Under the pieces are notes generated by a model. The model had not been told where the DNA came from, made no database searches, and saw only the letters and a list, made by a program, of their open reading frames with translations. This document shows, piece by piece, positions 1 through 11,626 of a DNA stretch of 64,000 nt (its first letter is position 1; every line of letters begins with the position of its first letter). Where the stretch lies: assembly GCA_947179485.1 (NCBI GenBank), contig OX359248.1:56182386-56246385 (forward strand). Reading direction: 5' to 3'. Source of the DNA: Allacma fusca. Lineage: Eukaryota > Arthropoda > Collembola > Symphypleona > Sminthuridae. A program made the translations under genes and the position numbers.

Positions 1-3000
1 CACAATATCACGATATCACAATATCACGATATCTCAATATCACGATATCACAATATCACGATATCACAATATCACGATATCTCAATATCACGATATCACA
101 ATATCACGATATCACAATATCACGATATCTCAATATCACGATATCACAATATCACAATATCACAATATCACGATATCACAATATCACAATATCACGATAT
201 CTCAATATCACGATATCACAATATCACGATATCACAATATCACGATATCACAATATCACGATATCTCAATATCACGATATCTCAATATCACGATATCACA
301 ATATCACGATATCTCAATATCACGATATCACAATATCACAATATCACGATATCTCAATATCACGATATCACGATATCACAATATCACAATATCACGATAT
401 CTCAATATCACGATATCACAATATCACGATATCACAATATCACGATATCACAATATCACGATATCTCAATATCACGATATCACAATATCACGATATCTCA
501 ATATCGCGATATCTCAATATCACGATATCTCAATATCACGATATCTCAATATCACGATATCTCAATATCACGATATCTCAATATCACGATATCTCAATAT
601 CACGATATCTCAATATCACGATATCTCAATATCACGATATCTCAATATCACGATATCTCAATATCACGATATCTCAATATCACGATATCTCAATATCACG
701 ATATCTCAATATCACGATATCTCAATATCACGATATCTCAATATCACGATATCTCAATATCACGATATCTCAATATCACGATATCTCAATATCACGATAT
801 CTCAATATCACGATATCTCAATATCACGATATCTCAATATCACGATATCTCAATATCACGATATCTCAATATCACGATATCTCAATATCACGATATCTCA
901 ATATCACGATATCTCAATATCACGATATCTCAATATCACGATATCTCAATATCACGATATCTCAATATCACGATATCTCAATATCACGATATCTCAATAT
1001 CACGATATCTCAATATCACGATATCTCAATATCACGATATCTCAATATCACGATATCTCAATATCACGATATCTCAATATCACGATATCTCAATATCACG
1101 ATATCTCAATATCACGATATCTCAATATCACGATATCTCAATATCACGATATCTCAATATCACGATATCTCAATATCACGATATCTCAATATCACGATAT
1201 CTCAATATCACGATATCTCAATATCACGATATCTCAATATCACGATATCTCAATATCACGATATCTCAATATCACGATATCTCAATATCACGATATCTCA
1301 ATATCACGATATCTCAATATCACGGTATCTCAATATCACGATATCTCAATATCACGATATCTCAATATCACGATATCTCAATATCACGGTATCTCAATAT
1401 CACGATATCTCAATATCACGATATACCTCAATATCACGGTATCTCAATATCACGATATCTCAATATCACGATATCTCAATATCAGGATATCTCAATATCA
1501 CGATATCTCAATATCACGATATCTCAATATCACGATATCTCAATATCACGATATCTCAATATCACGATATCTCAATATCACGATATCTCAATATCACGAT
1601 GTCTCAATATCACGATATCTCAATATCACGATATCTCAATATCACGATATCTCAATATCACGATGTCTCAATATCACGATATCTCAATATCACGATATCT
1701 CAATATCACGATGTCTCAATATCACGATATCTCAATATCACGATATCTCAATATCACGATATCTCAATATCACGATATCTCAATATCACGATGTCTCAAT
1801 ATCACGATATCTCAATATCACGATGTCTCAATATCACGATATCTCAATATCACGATATCTCAATATCACGATATCTCAATATCACGATATCTCAATATCA
1901 CGATGTCTCAATATCACGATATCTCAATATCACGATGTCTCAATATCACGATATCTCAATATCACGATATCTCAATATCACGATATCTCAATATCACGAT
2001 ATCTCAATATCACGATGTCTCAATATCACGATATCTCAATATCACGATATCTCAATATCACGATATCTCAATATCACGATATCTCAATATCACGATATCT
2101 CAATATCACGATATCTCAATATCACGATATCTCAATATCACGATATCTCAATATCACGATGTCTCAATATCACGATATCTCAATATCACGATATCTCAAT
2201 ATCACGATATCTCAATATCACGATGTCTCAATATCACGATATCTCAATATCACGATATCTCAATATCACGATATCTCAATATCACGATGTCTCAATATCA
2301 CGATATCTCAATATCACGATATCTCAATATCACGATATCTCAATATCACGATGTCTCAATATCACGATATCTCAATATCACGATATCTCAATATCACGAT
2401 GTCTCAATATCACGATATCTCAATATCACGATATCTCAATATCACGATATCTCAATATCACGATATCACAATATCACGATATCTCAATATCACGATATCA
2501 CAATATCACGATATCACAATATCACAATATCACGATATCACAATATCACGATATCACAATATCACGATATCACAATATCACGATATCACAATATCACGAT
2601 ATCTCAATATCACGATATCACAATATCACGATATCACAATATCACGATATCACAATATCACGATATCTCAATATCACGATATCACAATATCACGATATCA
2701 CAATATCACGATATCTCAATATCACGATATCACAATATCACAATATCACAATATCACGATATCACAATATCACGATATCTCAATATCACGATATCACAAT
2801 ATCACAATATCACGATATCTCAATATCACGATATCACAATATCACGATATCACAATATCACGATATCACAATATCACGATATCTCAATATCACGATATCA
2901 CAATATCACGATATCACAATATCACGATATCTCAATATCACGATATCACAATATCACAATATCACAATATCACGATATCACAATATCACGATATCTCAAT

Positions 3001-3208
3001 ATCACGATATCACAATATCACAATATCACAATATCACGATATCACAATATCACGATATCACAATATCACGATATCACAATATCACGATATCACAATATCA
3101 CGATATCACAATATCACGATATCACAATATCACGATATCACAATATCACGATATCACAATATCACGATATCACAATATCACGATATCACAATATCACGAT
3201 ATCAATAA
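1..3208. repeat. 8/16-bp satellite array, EcoRV-site rich
   Basis: The basic unit is 8 bp (ATCACGAT, ATCTCAAT or ATCACAAT), mostly paired into a 16-bp higher-order unit (CACGATATCTCAATAT). The array starts before the window and ends at about 3208. Variants are segregated. About 1-487 mixes CACAAT and CTCAAT units. About 488-1590 is nearly pure CACGAT/CTCAAT. About 1598-2460 is dotted with GATGTC changes. About 2465-3208 is dominated by CACAAT/CACGAT. GATATC (EcoRV) recurs in almost every unit. The plus strand has no stop triplet in any frame, so long artificial ORFs (1599-3269 and others) appear; these are not genes. Confidence 0.97.
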
Positions 3209-3514
3209 AATTATTAAAACTCAATTTCATGGCTGCCAGAAATCCCATCCGCTTCGGCAGATGGCTTGATTGCTAGTATGTAATATACTAATTATATATG
3301 ATTATATGCAGGCGCGTAGCCAAGGGGGATCAAAGGGGGCAATTGCCCCCCCCCATTCGAAATAAAATACTCTCAAATTATACAGTCCATACCGAGACAT
3401 GCAAACCTTTTCAGTGATTTGACAGTACTAATTTTTTTATTTGTAAAACAAAATCACTGGGAAAGTCAACATATGCACTAATTCATGTAAATATCTGTGT
3501 ATAAACAGCATAAC

Positions 3515-3800
3515 TTCAGAATCACCCATGAGGTTTGAATGTTTCGTGTGAATGATTTATTACCCACGGCTCCTCGTGTCATTAATTGACGAATCCATAC
3601 GCGCGACAATCGTATCGCAATGTTTGTCCATTGCGAGAGCAAAGGATTTCTAGATCAATAAATTTCTATCGAAATGGAAAAGTATTTCGATACGATTTTC
3701 GCGCGTATGGATGGGTCAACGTTTGACGGGAAGAAGCCGTGGGTAATAAACCATTCACTAAAGAGACGTTTTGGGTGATTCTAGAGTATATTTTTTTGTG
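3515..3800. repeat. Large imperfect palindrome (fold-back) inside the hAT element
   Basis: The left arm reads AGAATCACCCA, then GTGAATG, TTTATTACCCACGGCT, ATCCATACGCGCG and AATCGTATCG. The right arm carries the reverse complement of the same blocks in reverse order. The arms are roughly 100-130 bp with small mismatches and meet near 3650. Transcripts would fold into a long hairpin. It may be an older fold-back element inserted into the hAT element, or part of its subterminal structure. Confidence 0.8.
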
Positions 3801-4033
3801 TCCATCCTTGCTTAGCGGTTGATTTGAATGCATTGCGAAATCGCGATTTCACTTTGCCCTTTGCCTCGTCGATTCTACTTCAACCTTCAACCGCAACAAA
3901 AGTATGGTAACAGCGGGTTTAAATATTTTCATATTAAAAGCTTTTAGCTTCTGTAACTTACACGCATCGCTTCGAGGGAATTTTTAAGCTGCATAGAATT
4001 ATTAAATTAGTGAATTGTATTTAATTCTTCATC

Positions 4034-4105
4034 ATGAAAAGGTCAAGCACGCCTGATATCCGCACTTTCTTTTCGAAGCAAAGGCGTGTGTCACAGGAAC
4101 AGTAG
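4034..4105 (+). pseudogene. hAT transposase N-terminal remnant (23 codons)
   Basis: ATG at 4034 opens a 23-residue frame that begins MKRSSTPDIRTFFSKQRR and ends at TAG 4103-4105. A short basic start followed by a 'IxxFFSK' motif is how many animal hAT transposases (the TTF-type/ZMYM-like group) begin, just ahead of their zinc finger. No zinc finger, catalytic core or dimerisation domain follows before the right terminal repeat at 4359, so it is a leftover of the autonomous parent. Family assignment rests on this short motif and on the hAT-type ends around it. Confidence 0.6.
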
Positions 4106-4367
4106 GTTAAGCACCCAGGTCAACCCAGGTCTCAAAATTCTCCGAAATCGGATCAAGCCCAATTGAAAATCTGGTCCAAAATCATTCAAATTTGAGGGAA
4201 TCGTAAAACGTGAAGAATAAAAAAAGCTGACATTCGGTTTGTAAAATTTGATGCGTTTTACATTCGTGAATTGGATTTCCCATAGAATGCGTCATTTTAT
4301 GTGTACGTTCAAATTAATGTTGCCCCCCCCCCCTTGGCCAATTCCTGGCTACGCGCCTGATTATATG

Positions 4368-5490
4368 TATATGAATATGTATATGAATATACTAATTATA
4401 TGAAAAGTTAAAACTTTTTTCAGACGGCTTAGAAAGATCTGGTGTTTGAAATTCTTGGAACATATGATGTTGCCACACGCAAATGAGGTCAGAGTGCTTG
4501 GATATTTGTGGAGGTTTTCCATTAACATGTATTCAATTTGTTTTCATTTAGTATATGGTGTTGAGAATAGTGAGCACTACTAAAACTAAAAATTATCAAA
4601 CTAGAAACTGCTCACTGAGCAGTTTTGGTCTCCCTTCGCAGTATATGGTATGTAGTAACTTAGAGATTTTGGTTAATTGGATAATAAGTTCAGACTTTGC
4701 TGGAGTTATCTTATGTTTCACATTTCAATCGTAAATTTACTCGTTATTAACCAGGTTTATGAAATACTGATATATATGGAAAGTTTTTATGGGGACAATT
4801 TCAATTGTATCCATAGGCACAGGCTAATGAATTGTATATACGAAACTCGTAAAGTTATTAAACAAGTTGGGGTTTTCTATACAGTTTCAGTTTTACTTAA
4901 ACATTATGCATATATATGTAGGAAGGGTGAGATTAGTTTTATAAAATATTATAAATGTGGTCAAATTAACAGGAAAGTTTTAAGGTTGTATTTCCTATTA
5001 CGGTTGGATGGAAATATCATCGGCGAAACTGCGGTGAGGAATGTGTGGGTATCTAGTTTAGGGGTTTTTAAGAATAATATTGTGTATGTTAAACATCATC
5101 AACAACTTTGTTTTCATTCCTTGTTGATAATTTTATGATGAGAACTTAAACCAGTGAATAATCCTTGCGGTCCTTATCACATGGAATGTTGTCTTTTATC
5201 ATAGGTTTATATTGGGATTTGGAATGTGTAGTGTAGTAAATCAGTGATGTTAACACTGGTCTATCCCCACGTCGAAGCGATGAATGAGGAATGAAGAGGT
5301 GAAAACTTGTGGCTCAACTTTGGAATTAATTATCCTTCAACTTTGTCTGCAGTTCTTTCAGAGCTCGAGTTTCTAGTGCGGGCGTCTCAAATAATCTTTC
5401 TTTGATATAACATTCAGAAATTACTCCTACGCTGTCCAACTCGCACGCAACATCAAAGGAGCAACCAATTCTCGCAAAACGTACTGCTTA
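4368..5490. other. No identifiable gene
   Basis: AT-rich sequence. The longest open frame (4677-5138, plus) starts with TTG, not ATG, and has hydrophobic low-complexity content with no domain I recognise. I see no transposon end or RNA gene. Confidence 0.5.
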
Positions 5491-5498
5491 AGCTCGCT

Positions 5499-5576
5499 AT
5501 GGCAACAAAATTTATCAACCCTCAAATAATTAAGTACGGTAGGAATTACCCGAATACCATGTTAAAAAGACGCTGA
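5499..5576 (+). CDS. Short coding repeat, MATKF copy 1
   Basis: ATG 5499 to TGA 5574-5576 encodes 25 residues starting MATKFINPQIIKYGRN. A second copy lies inverted at 6505-6419 and starts MATKFNNPQIIKYSRN, so the two differ mostly by single-residue substitutions while staying in frame. The downstream ends diverge. This may be a duplicated first exon or part of an unknown repeat. The protein family is not recognised. Two further open frames follow on the plus strand (5586-5834 from ATG, 5960-6142 from TTG) and may belong to the same broken gene, but I cannot show it. Confidence 0.35.
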   Translation: MATKFINPQIIKYGRNYPNTMLKRR

Positions 5577-5585
5577 GAGTGATAA

Positions 5586-5834
5586 ATGACTTTTTTTTGC
5601 TGTTTCGGAGTTATTTATGCTAATCATTTTATTAGTTCTAATTACCCAAAAGTAAACCTTGCTGTTTTTACGGGTCATGCCCTCAATTTTCATGCTAGGA
5701 ACCTGTTGGATAGCTCGTTGAATCCAACCCCCCAATTTCATTCAAAAGACCTTCGAAGGATATTTGAGAATAAATTGGGCCGGGAACAATTATTGTTTTC
5801 AAAGACTAAAATTTTCAAACGATCTCGACTTTGA
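5586..5834 (+). CDS. Unrecognised ORF downstream of MATKF copy 1
   Basis: ATG-initiated 82-residue frame. The first 30 residues are hydrophobic and signal-like; the rest is mixed and ends in a basic KIFKRSRL tail. It starts 10 bp after the stop of the 5499-5576 frame, in the same orientation. No family is recognised. It could be a continuation exon or chance. Confidence 0.2.
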   Translation: MTFFCCFGVIYANHFISSNYPKVNLAVFTGHALNFHARNLLDSSLNPTPQFHSKDLRRIFENKLGREQLLFSKTKIFKRSRL

Positions 5835-6228
5835 CTTAATTTACGATTGGGACTATATTCTTGATTGAAAATAAAAATTATTAACATTAAAATATTGAAA
5901 AAACAATTTACAAATTCTGGAACAGAATTTACCTCAAAATAGAAGAATCACATAATATTTTGTTTCGGTCCTTATATGAGCAAGGTGGGGCGAAATTTCA
6001 GTTTGAAATTCGGGATACAAAAACCCTGAATTTACATAATTGTGTATATAATAATGTCCCACCTACTTTGGTGAACGCTATTTTGTCCATGCTAATGACA
6101 TCCGATGACCTGAGTTTCTCGGAGATCATATATTTGAGCTAATTGTAAGTAAATAATGCTGTGATTATTTAATATATTAAGGTCGAAATTCCCTTTGATT
6201 ACAAATAACACTATTTATTCTAAGCAAC

Positions 6229-6252
6229 GTTTCGAGCGTGGTTCTTCATCAG
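6229..6252 (-). ncRNA. Hammerhead-like core from a Penelope-type terminus
   Basis: The minus strand reads CTGATGA (6252-6246), an 11-nt segment able to form a short 4-bp stem with one mismatch and a 3-nt loop, then CGAAAC (6234-6229). CTGATGA...GAAAC is the hammerhead ribozyme core, and Penelope-like elements are known to carry minimal hammerheads in their terminal repeats. Stem II is weak here, so activity is uncertain. It is probably the remnant of a Penelope-like end covering roughly 6180-6300. Confidence 0.45.
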
Positions 6253-6418
6253 GCGTTAGGATTAGGAATACTAAAAGTAATAATTAGTACTGCTGTGCTT
6301 ATGGTCCATTTCTGAGTGTAATTGACGACTAAATGTTAATCGGGGTTAAAATTATCTCATAACTTATATCTTATTAGAAGTTTCAAATACGAAGAAATTA
6401 AATAACATGTACACAGTT

Positions 6419-6505
6419 TCACTTGCTGTAGCTTCTTTTTAGAAAGGAATTCGGACAATTCCTACTGTACTTAATTATTTGAGGATTGTTAAATTTTGTT
6501 GCCAT
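6419..6505 (-). CDS. Short coding repeat, MATKF copy 2 (inverted)
   Basis: ATG (complement of 6503-6505) to TGA (complement of 6419-6421) encodes 28 residues beginning MATKFNNPQIIKYSRN, the counterpart of the plus-strand frame at 5499. Nucleotide similarity extends over about 85-90 bp. The same minus frame is open upstream to 6613, but that part has no counterpart at copy 1. Confidence 0.35.
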   Translation of the reverse strand: MATKFNNPQIIKYSRNCPNSFLKRSYSK

Positions 6506-6529
6506 AGTGAGTGTAAGTTTATTGGTGAC

Positions 6530-6605
6530 AAACAGTTCGAGGGAATATCTCCTCTCAAGGAGGGAATATGTTCGGAGGGATTGTGTCGGAGGGAATATAT
6601 CCGAA
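6530..6605. repeat. Dispersed GGGAATATATCCGA block, copy 1
   Basis: Short units around GGAGGGAATAT and GGGAATATATCCGAACACG are repeated. A closely similar block is at 34318-34412 and a weaker relative at 25838-25893. GGATATATTCC-type palindromes recur within each. No mobile-element end is visible. Confidence 0.5.
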
Positions 6606-6808
6606 CACGACAAATAGAATGAAATGACATGCCACTGTATAATTTAGCAAAAAATACATCAAATTTATACAGACAAAAAGCACTTTACGATTTCATTATC
6701 AGATAAATACAAGAAGACCTTAACTAAAATTGAGGAGGACAAATACAATGGGTGTCAAAGTAGGGGGACAATCTCCAACCCAAAAGGCCTGTTGTTTTGC
6801 CCCTGCCT

Positions 6809-8920
6809 CAGTGCATCGCATGGGTACGGGTAGTACCTGAGTATTTGGGTACAGGTACAGGTCTGAAATGGGTACTCTGTAAAGTACCCAAAATGAATGG
6901 GTACTTTTTGGGTGTTGTTGCTTTATTTATGGTGGCAGTTCACATGGTTACAAATTATTATTGTAGATTTGCAATTGCAGTTCGTATTGTTTTAGAATGT
7001 AGGTTTGATTTCATTGGCTCATATGTAATTCATGCATTATTGATAATTATGTAGCGAAAGAAATTATTAAAGTCAGTCAGCTTTTAACTTGTCAAAAAGA
7101 AAAACATGATCGAAGTGCGCTCATAAGTTTGTCTTTTCTTTTAAGCATAGACATTTCGAGGTCAGGCCGTAAGCTGGCGTATATTAGGGCGAGACCTTGA
7201 GAAAGTTATTTTCACTCATTTAGCAAACAAAGTTATTGCGCTTTGCGCTGGTCCTTCGTAATAAAATAAAGTAGAATTTAACCAAGCGGTTAAAAAACAG
7301 AGCCTGTCATGGCAAGTAATAACAATGGGTATTAGCTACATGTACCCAAATTTTGGGTACAAAACCAGGTGTTGGGTACAGGTATAAACTTGGAATTTTT
7401 TTGGGCCATACCTGACAGGAACAGGTACAAGCTTTCAATATACCTGGACCTGACAAACTAATACCTGCAAATGTGGGTACTTTTACAAACTAGAGCTTCC
7501 TTCGGGTTTCCGAAATCCCGAAGTTCCGTGTTCGGAAACGGAACGGAACAATTTCGGAACATTCTTTTTGATTCCGTCATTGAATCGGGACAAAACCGGA
7601 ACATGAGCACTTGTACCGATAATATCGGGACCGGGACGGTTCAGAGCATCGGTACGAAAAATGTCCCATATAATTTATTTCACCGGAAAGCGGAATGGTT
7701 CCGTTCCGTTCCGAACCGATCCCGGTACAATCTCTGAAGTGTCGCGCCATCGTTCAACTAGAATTGAAACACATTTCTTATCGCTCTGGCTTGTAAGCAG
7801 TTTTTTGCCAAAATAACGAAATTGGATGAACACAGTTAGATTTAATTTACGCAAATGCTTATATGTAATGCGAGTATCGTTTTCCATGAAAATCAACAGA
7901 ATAACTAATTTTGTTTAATAAACATGGGCATGGGCGATTTTTCTTGAAATGAAAATTCTGAAATCGAAATTATTAGCAGCAATGAAGCAAGCTTGCAGGA
8001 AATTAACACTTAGGCCATTGAAGTCCACACGCTACAAATATTTATTGCTAAAAAATAATTAATAATAATTTTATAATACTGCACAGTAGTTCTTTTTATG
8101 TGGCCTAATTATTATTAAATATTATTTTATATAATTAAATAATAGCATTCTCTAGCATCCAATCTATTAAAAGTATATCATGTATATTAAGTTTTCAGTA
8201 ATTTGTACACGCGTTTCATGTATATGTTGTTCCGGGATATTTCGGAACGGAACGGGTTCGGAACGGAAAAACTAGCATAATACGGAACGGAACACAACCT
8301 GTAACGGAAAAAATACTTTACTCCTTTGTTCCGAACGGTGTCAGTTCAAATGTTCCGATGTCCCGACAGCCGGAACGGAACCGGGAACAATATTATTTGT
8401 AGGTTTCGGAACGGAACGGAATTTCGTACGGAACAAAAATGTTGAACACGTTGGAAGCTCTATTACAAACAGAAATCCATCTTACGAGGCATCTAGTGTA
8501 GTATCTGGCTCTCTCTCCGACCTACAGGTTTGTTTTGATATTCAGCGTGTTTTCAGGATTCCATCGCAATTTTTGAAAAAGCATGCGTTTATGCAATAGA
8601 GATGGTTGACTTAGCACAACGTGCCAACAATAAGTTCGTGTAATACAATTTACAGTAATTCTTTTTAAAGTACCTGATTGGGTATAGGTACGTAAGAAAA
8701 TATTTCAGGTACAGGTCCATATATTGGGTATATTTTGGGTACGGGTAAAATTCAGGTACAGGTACGTACTACTTGTAAAATAATCACGTCCAGGTACCAA
8801 CATTTATTTAATGGGTACTTTAATTCAGGTACGGGTTTGGGTACGATTTTTGCCGGTACCCACTATTTGGGTCCAGGTTCAGGTCCAGGTACAGCATTTT
8901 TGTACCCATGCGATGCACTG
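6809..8920. mobile_element. GGGTAC-rich hAT-like element, interrupted
   Basis: A perfect 19-bp terminal inverted repeat, CAGTGCATCGCATGGGTAC, lies at 6809-6827 and 8902-8920. Both subterminal regions are packed with GGGTAC/GTACCC and GGTACAGG motifs. A second element (7491-8462) sits inside; without it and its duplicated 8 bp the outer element is about 1.13 kb. I found no matching flanking duplication, so the hAT label rests on the shape of the ends and the subterminal motif arrays. No coding capacity is seen. Confidence 0.8.
7491..8462. mobile_element. TTCCGGAAC-rich hAT element nested in the GGGTAC element
   Basis: Ends are TAGAGCTTCC and GGAAGCTCTA. The exact 8-bp duplication TTACAAAC lies at 7483-7490 and 8463-8470. 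Both ends carry dense CGGAAC/TTCCG motifs, probable transposase-binding arrays. The middle is AT-rich and non-coding. It sits wholly within the 6809-8920 element, so it inserted later. Confidence 0.93.
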
Positions 8921-11626
8921 CTCTGGACATTAGCAATACAAAACATGAAAGGATGCAAATGAAAACCAGTAGGAAATAATTCAGCGTGCATACGAATATT
9001 AGCAGTGCATGGTTTGCGTTACAGTAGTAGCATATTGGTTATATTAAGCATACGAAGTTGCCTAAGGAGCCGGAAAATACGGATAGAAAAGGATGAACGA
9101 ATTGTGGTACATTGTACTCAGCAGGCACAAAAAGAAGCGAAATGTAACTAAGGGCATGCCATTAAAAAGATGAAAAATTAACAGTTTAATGTTTTAAACG
9201 AAAATGTGTACAAATTTTGCACTTATAGAATAACTGGATTTCTGTAACACAGCGCCTCGTTTTTAGCTAGTGTAATATTGTCGACGCTACACATGAATGT
9301 CCCTGATTTTAACTTACAATTAGTTAAATACCTAAGTTTAAATTAAACCCTTTTTGTTATTCTAGTCAACATACAGGTTTGTGTTTGACCTCGTGTTTTA
9401 CAAATTTTGCCAACATTGATACAGTAAATGGGGTCAATGGAACTGGAAAATTTCCGGTTATCTAATATGTAATTTAAAAAGAACTGTAACTTCTGTGCAC
9501 AAGCTGTCCGTAAGTACGATGAATATACACAATTACATACATAATACATTCTACACATGAAGCAAAACCTTTTATTGTTGATAAATAGTGGAAATCGGAA
9601 TTGGTCTTAACCCGAACACATTGTAGATACAAGCACAAGCACATACACGCACGAGTTTGGGCACTTTGGCACATGTGAAAATGCTTTGCCTATTTTTTTA
9701 CTTTCAAGAGTTTCAAGACTAACAAGCTAAGCGTATGCATATTTATCAGTAATTATTAGATATTCATATTAGAGCAACTTATATGGTTGAATATTGCTAT
9801 TAGATTCCTTTTTTGCATTTCCTGTATACGGTATTTATGCTGTATACATATATGGTGTCGTATATAGTGTATAAGTACTTCAAAGAGAAGTCCTTAGTCG
9901 GTTTCCAATTCCCACTCAAGAGTTACTTTTCCCTTCACATGAGCGTGCCACTAAAAGTCAAATTTTGCTGAGTTTATAGGTGCTCTGTTATAAAGGGTAA
10001 GTACAACATACATATGTATACATAATTACATAAGGATCTCATCGCACAAGCTTAGGCGAATTGACTCCTTATCCCCGGTTATTTATGTGGGAAGATTTAA
10101 TATTTTTAAAGCAAGGTATTAATCAAGTAAAGTAAATGCAAATCCGCAATCGCTGACGGAGGTTTTTATTTACATTGCACCCAGACAACGCAAGAGATTT
10201 AAATTACAAAATTGCTAAGGCTTCCGCGGAGCTTGTATAGTGATCTCTCTTGAGTGCACTGTCAAATCCATGCTGAAGCCATAGGAGTTTTATTGTATCT
10301 CTTGTAAGAGGACCCATGAAATAAGTAAATTTTCAATCTCATAAAACGTATAGGTTCTTACTTCCAGCTACTGTATACTTGTATATATGCTGCTGAAATA
10401 GGTACTTTTAGGACAAGTGTGTATATGTGGTTAGGGTGAAATATGAGATACCCCGGAATAGACGTATCTCGAAGGACAAATGTTGACAAGGGTCTTTTTT
10501 ATGCCCGAGGAAGGATAATTTGATTGAAGCGGCACAACAGGATGAATGAAATATGAGGCAAATTGATCCGTCAGTTCATTTGACTTTATTGGTTCCTAAT
10601 ACTTGAATCTAATACATATAAGACTATGGACAAGTAAATTCTAGGATTTCTTTATGAATGCCAGAGATTAGACGGGTTGCTATTGAATTACACAAGTATC
10701 ATCATAACAGTGTGCACAGCGTTCGCCTCTATGTATCCCTGTACGCACTTCTTTAAGTATCTAAAAGTATCTAAAACAACCAAATCTTTCATCCAATTGA
10801 ATTTACAAGTGCGGAAAAGGTCGAAAAGAAAACCAGAATATCATTTAAACTTCTAGATCCACTTCGTTGCCTAGGCATAGAAGTAGAACTACCGGAAAAG
10901 ACAAGACGCTTTCCTTGTAATGTGTCTGCGCACCAATATACAGATACTTATTATTGTTAGATACCTATACATACATATATATGTAGTTAAGTGAATTTGA
11001 ATTCCTGTATTATTGCGTCCTGAAAGTGCTCAATGTTTGTGAAAGCGCTTTTGCTGTAAACTATTTTTTCCCAATTCAAAATGTTACATTAGAAAATTAG
11101 GAAATTCAAATTTTTATAAAACTCAGCCCGATGCTGCGCCCGAAGTTTGTACCTAATTATTGTAATTTATAATGCAGTGGACAGGTATTTTACTTAACTC
11201 GTGCTTCTTGCCCGATTTATTAACAACTATGTAAAAGCAGGCGGGGCTACAGAGAAAATATTATCCGATCACATCAAAGCATATACTGTGGTTTCTTAGC
11301 AACTGGCTTTATTGTTGAAGGAACAAATTTATCTTGCTCGCAGTCTACAGTATTGGAAAACATTCTCTAGAAGTATAACGTAAGCACGAAGATGAAAATC
11401 ATCTTACAAAAGAATTAGTTTGCATGTCCAAACGAAACGAAAATGAAACAGCAAATGTTGAAGTACTCCCCCAATAAGTTTCATGCTCCGTTAGTCCACC
11501 AGACATTTACATGTTAAATCACAAAAGAAATTTTAAATTTCAAAAGTTGACCAAAAATTTAACTGTGACACCGAATTTGTTTAAATACTGGTACGTGAAA
11601 TCACAAAAAATTTGTAAGCTGCAAAG
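8921..11626. other. No identifiable gene
   Basis: AT-rich DNA with short, unconvincing frames (for example 9343-9674, minus). I see no transposon ends, tandem arrays or RNA genes. Confidence 0.5.

Larger units (their letters stand above)
3309..4359. mobile_element. Non-autonomous hAT element, TIR CAGGCGCGTAGCCA
   Basis: The 14-bp termini CAGGCGCGTAGCCA and TGGCTACGCGCCTG are inverted copies of each other. They are followed inside by G/C runs at both ends. An exact 8-bp duplication, ATTATATG, lies at 3301-3308 and 4360-4367. An 8-bp target duplication with CA(G)-type termini is the hAT signature. Inside are a large fold-back (about 3515-3800) and a short plus-strand ORF that looks like a hAT transposase N-terminus (4034-4105). 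The rest of the transposase is gone, so this is an internally deleted derivative that would need transposase from elsewhere. Confidence 0.93.

Noticed and set aside
1599-3269. Three long plus-strand frames (over 450 residues) with SQYHDIS-type repeats
   Set aside because: They are translations of the 16-bp satellite, which has no stop triplet in any plus frame; no gene signals.
4677-5138. 153-residue frame as a gene
   Set aside because: Starts at TTG, low-complexity and hydrophobic, no domain or splice signals.
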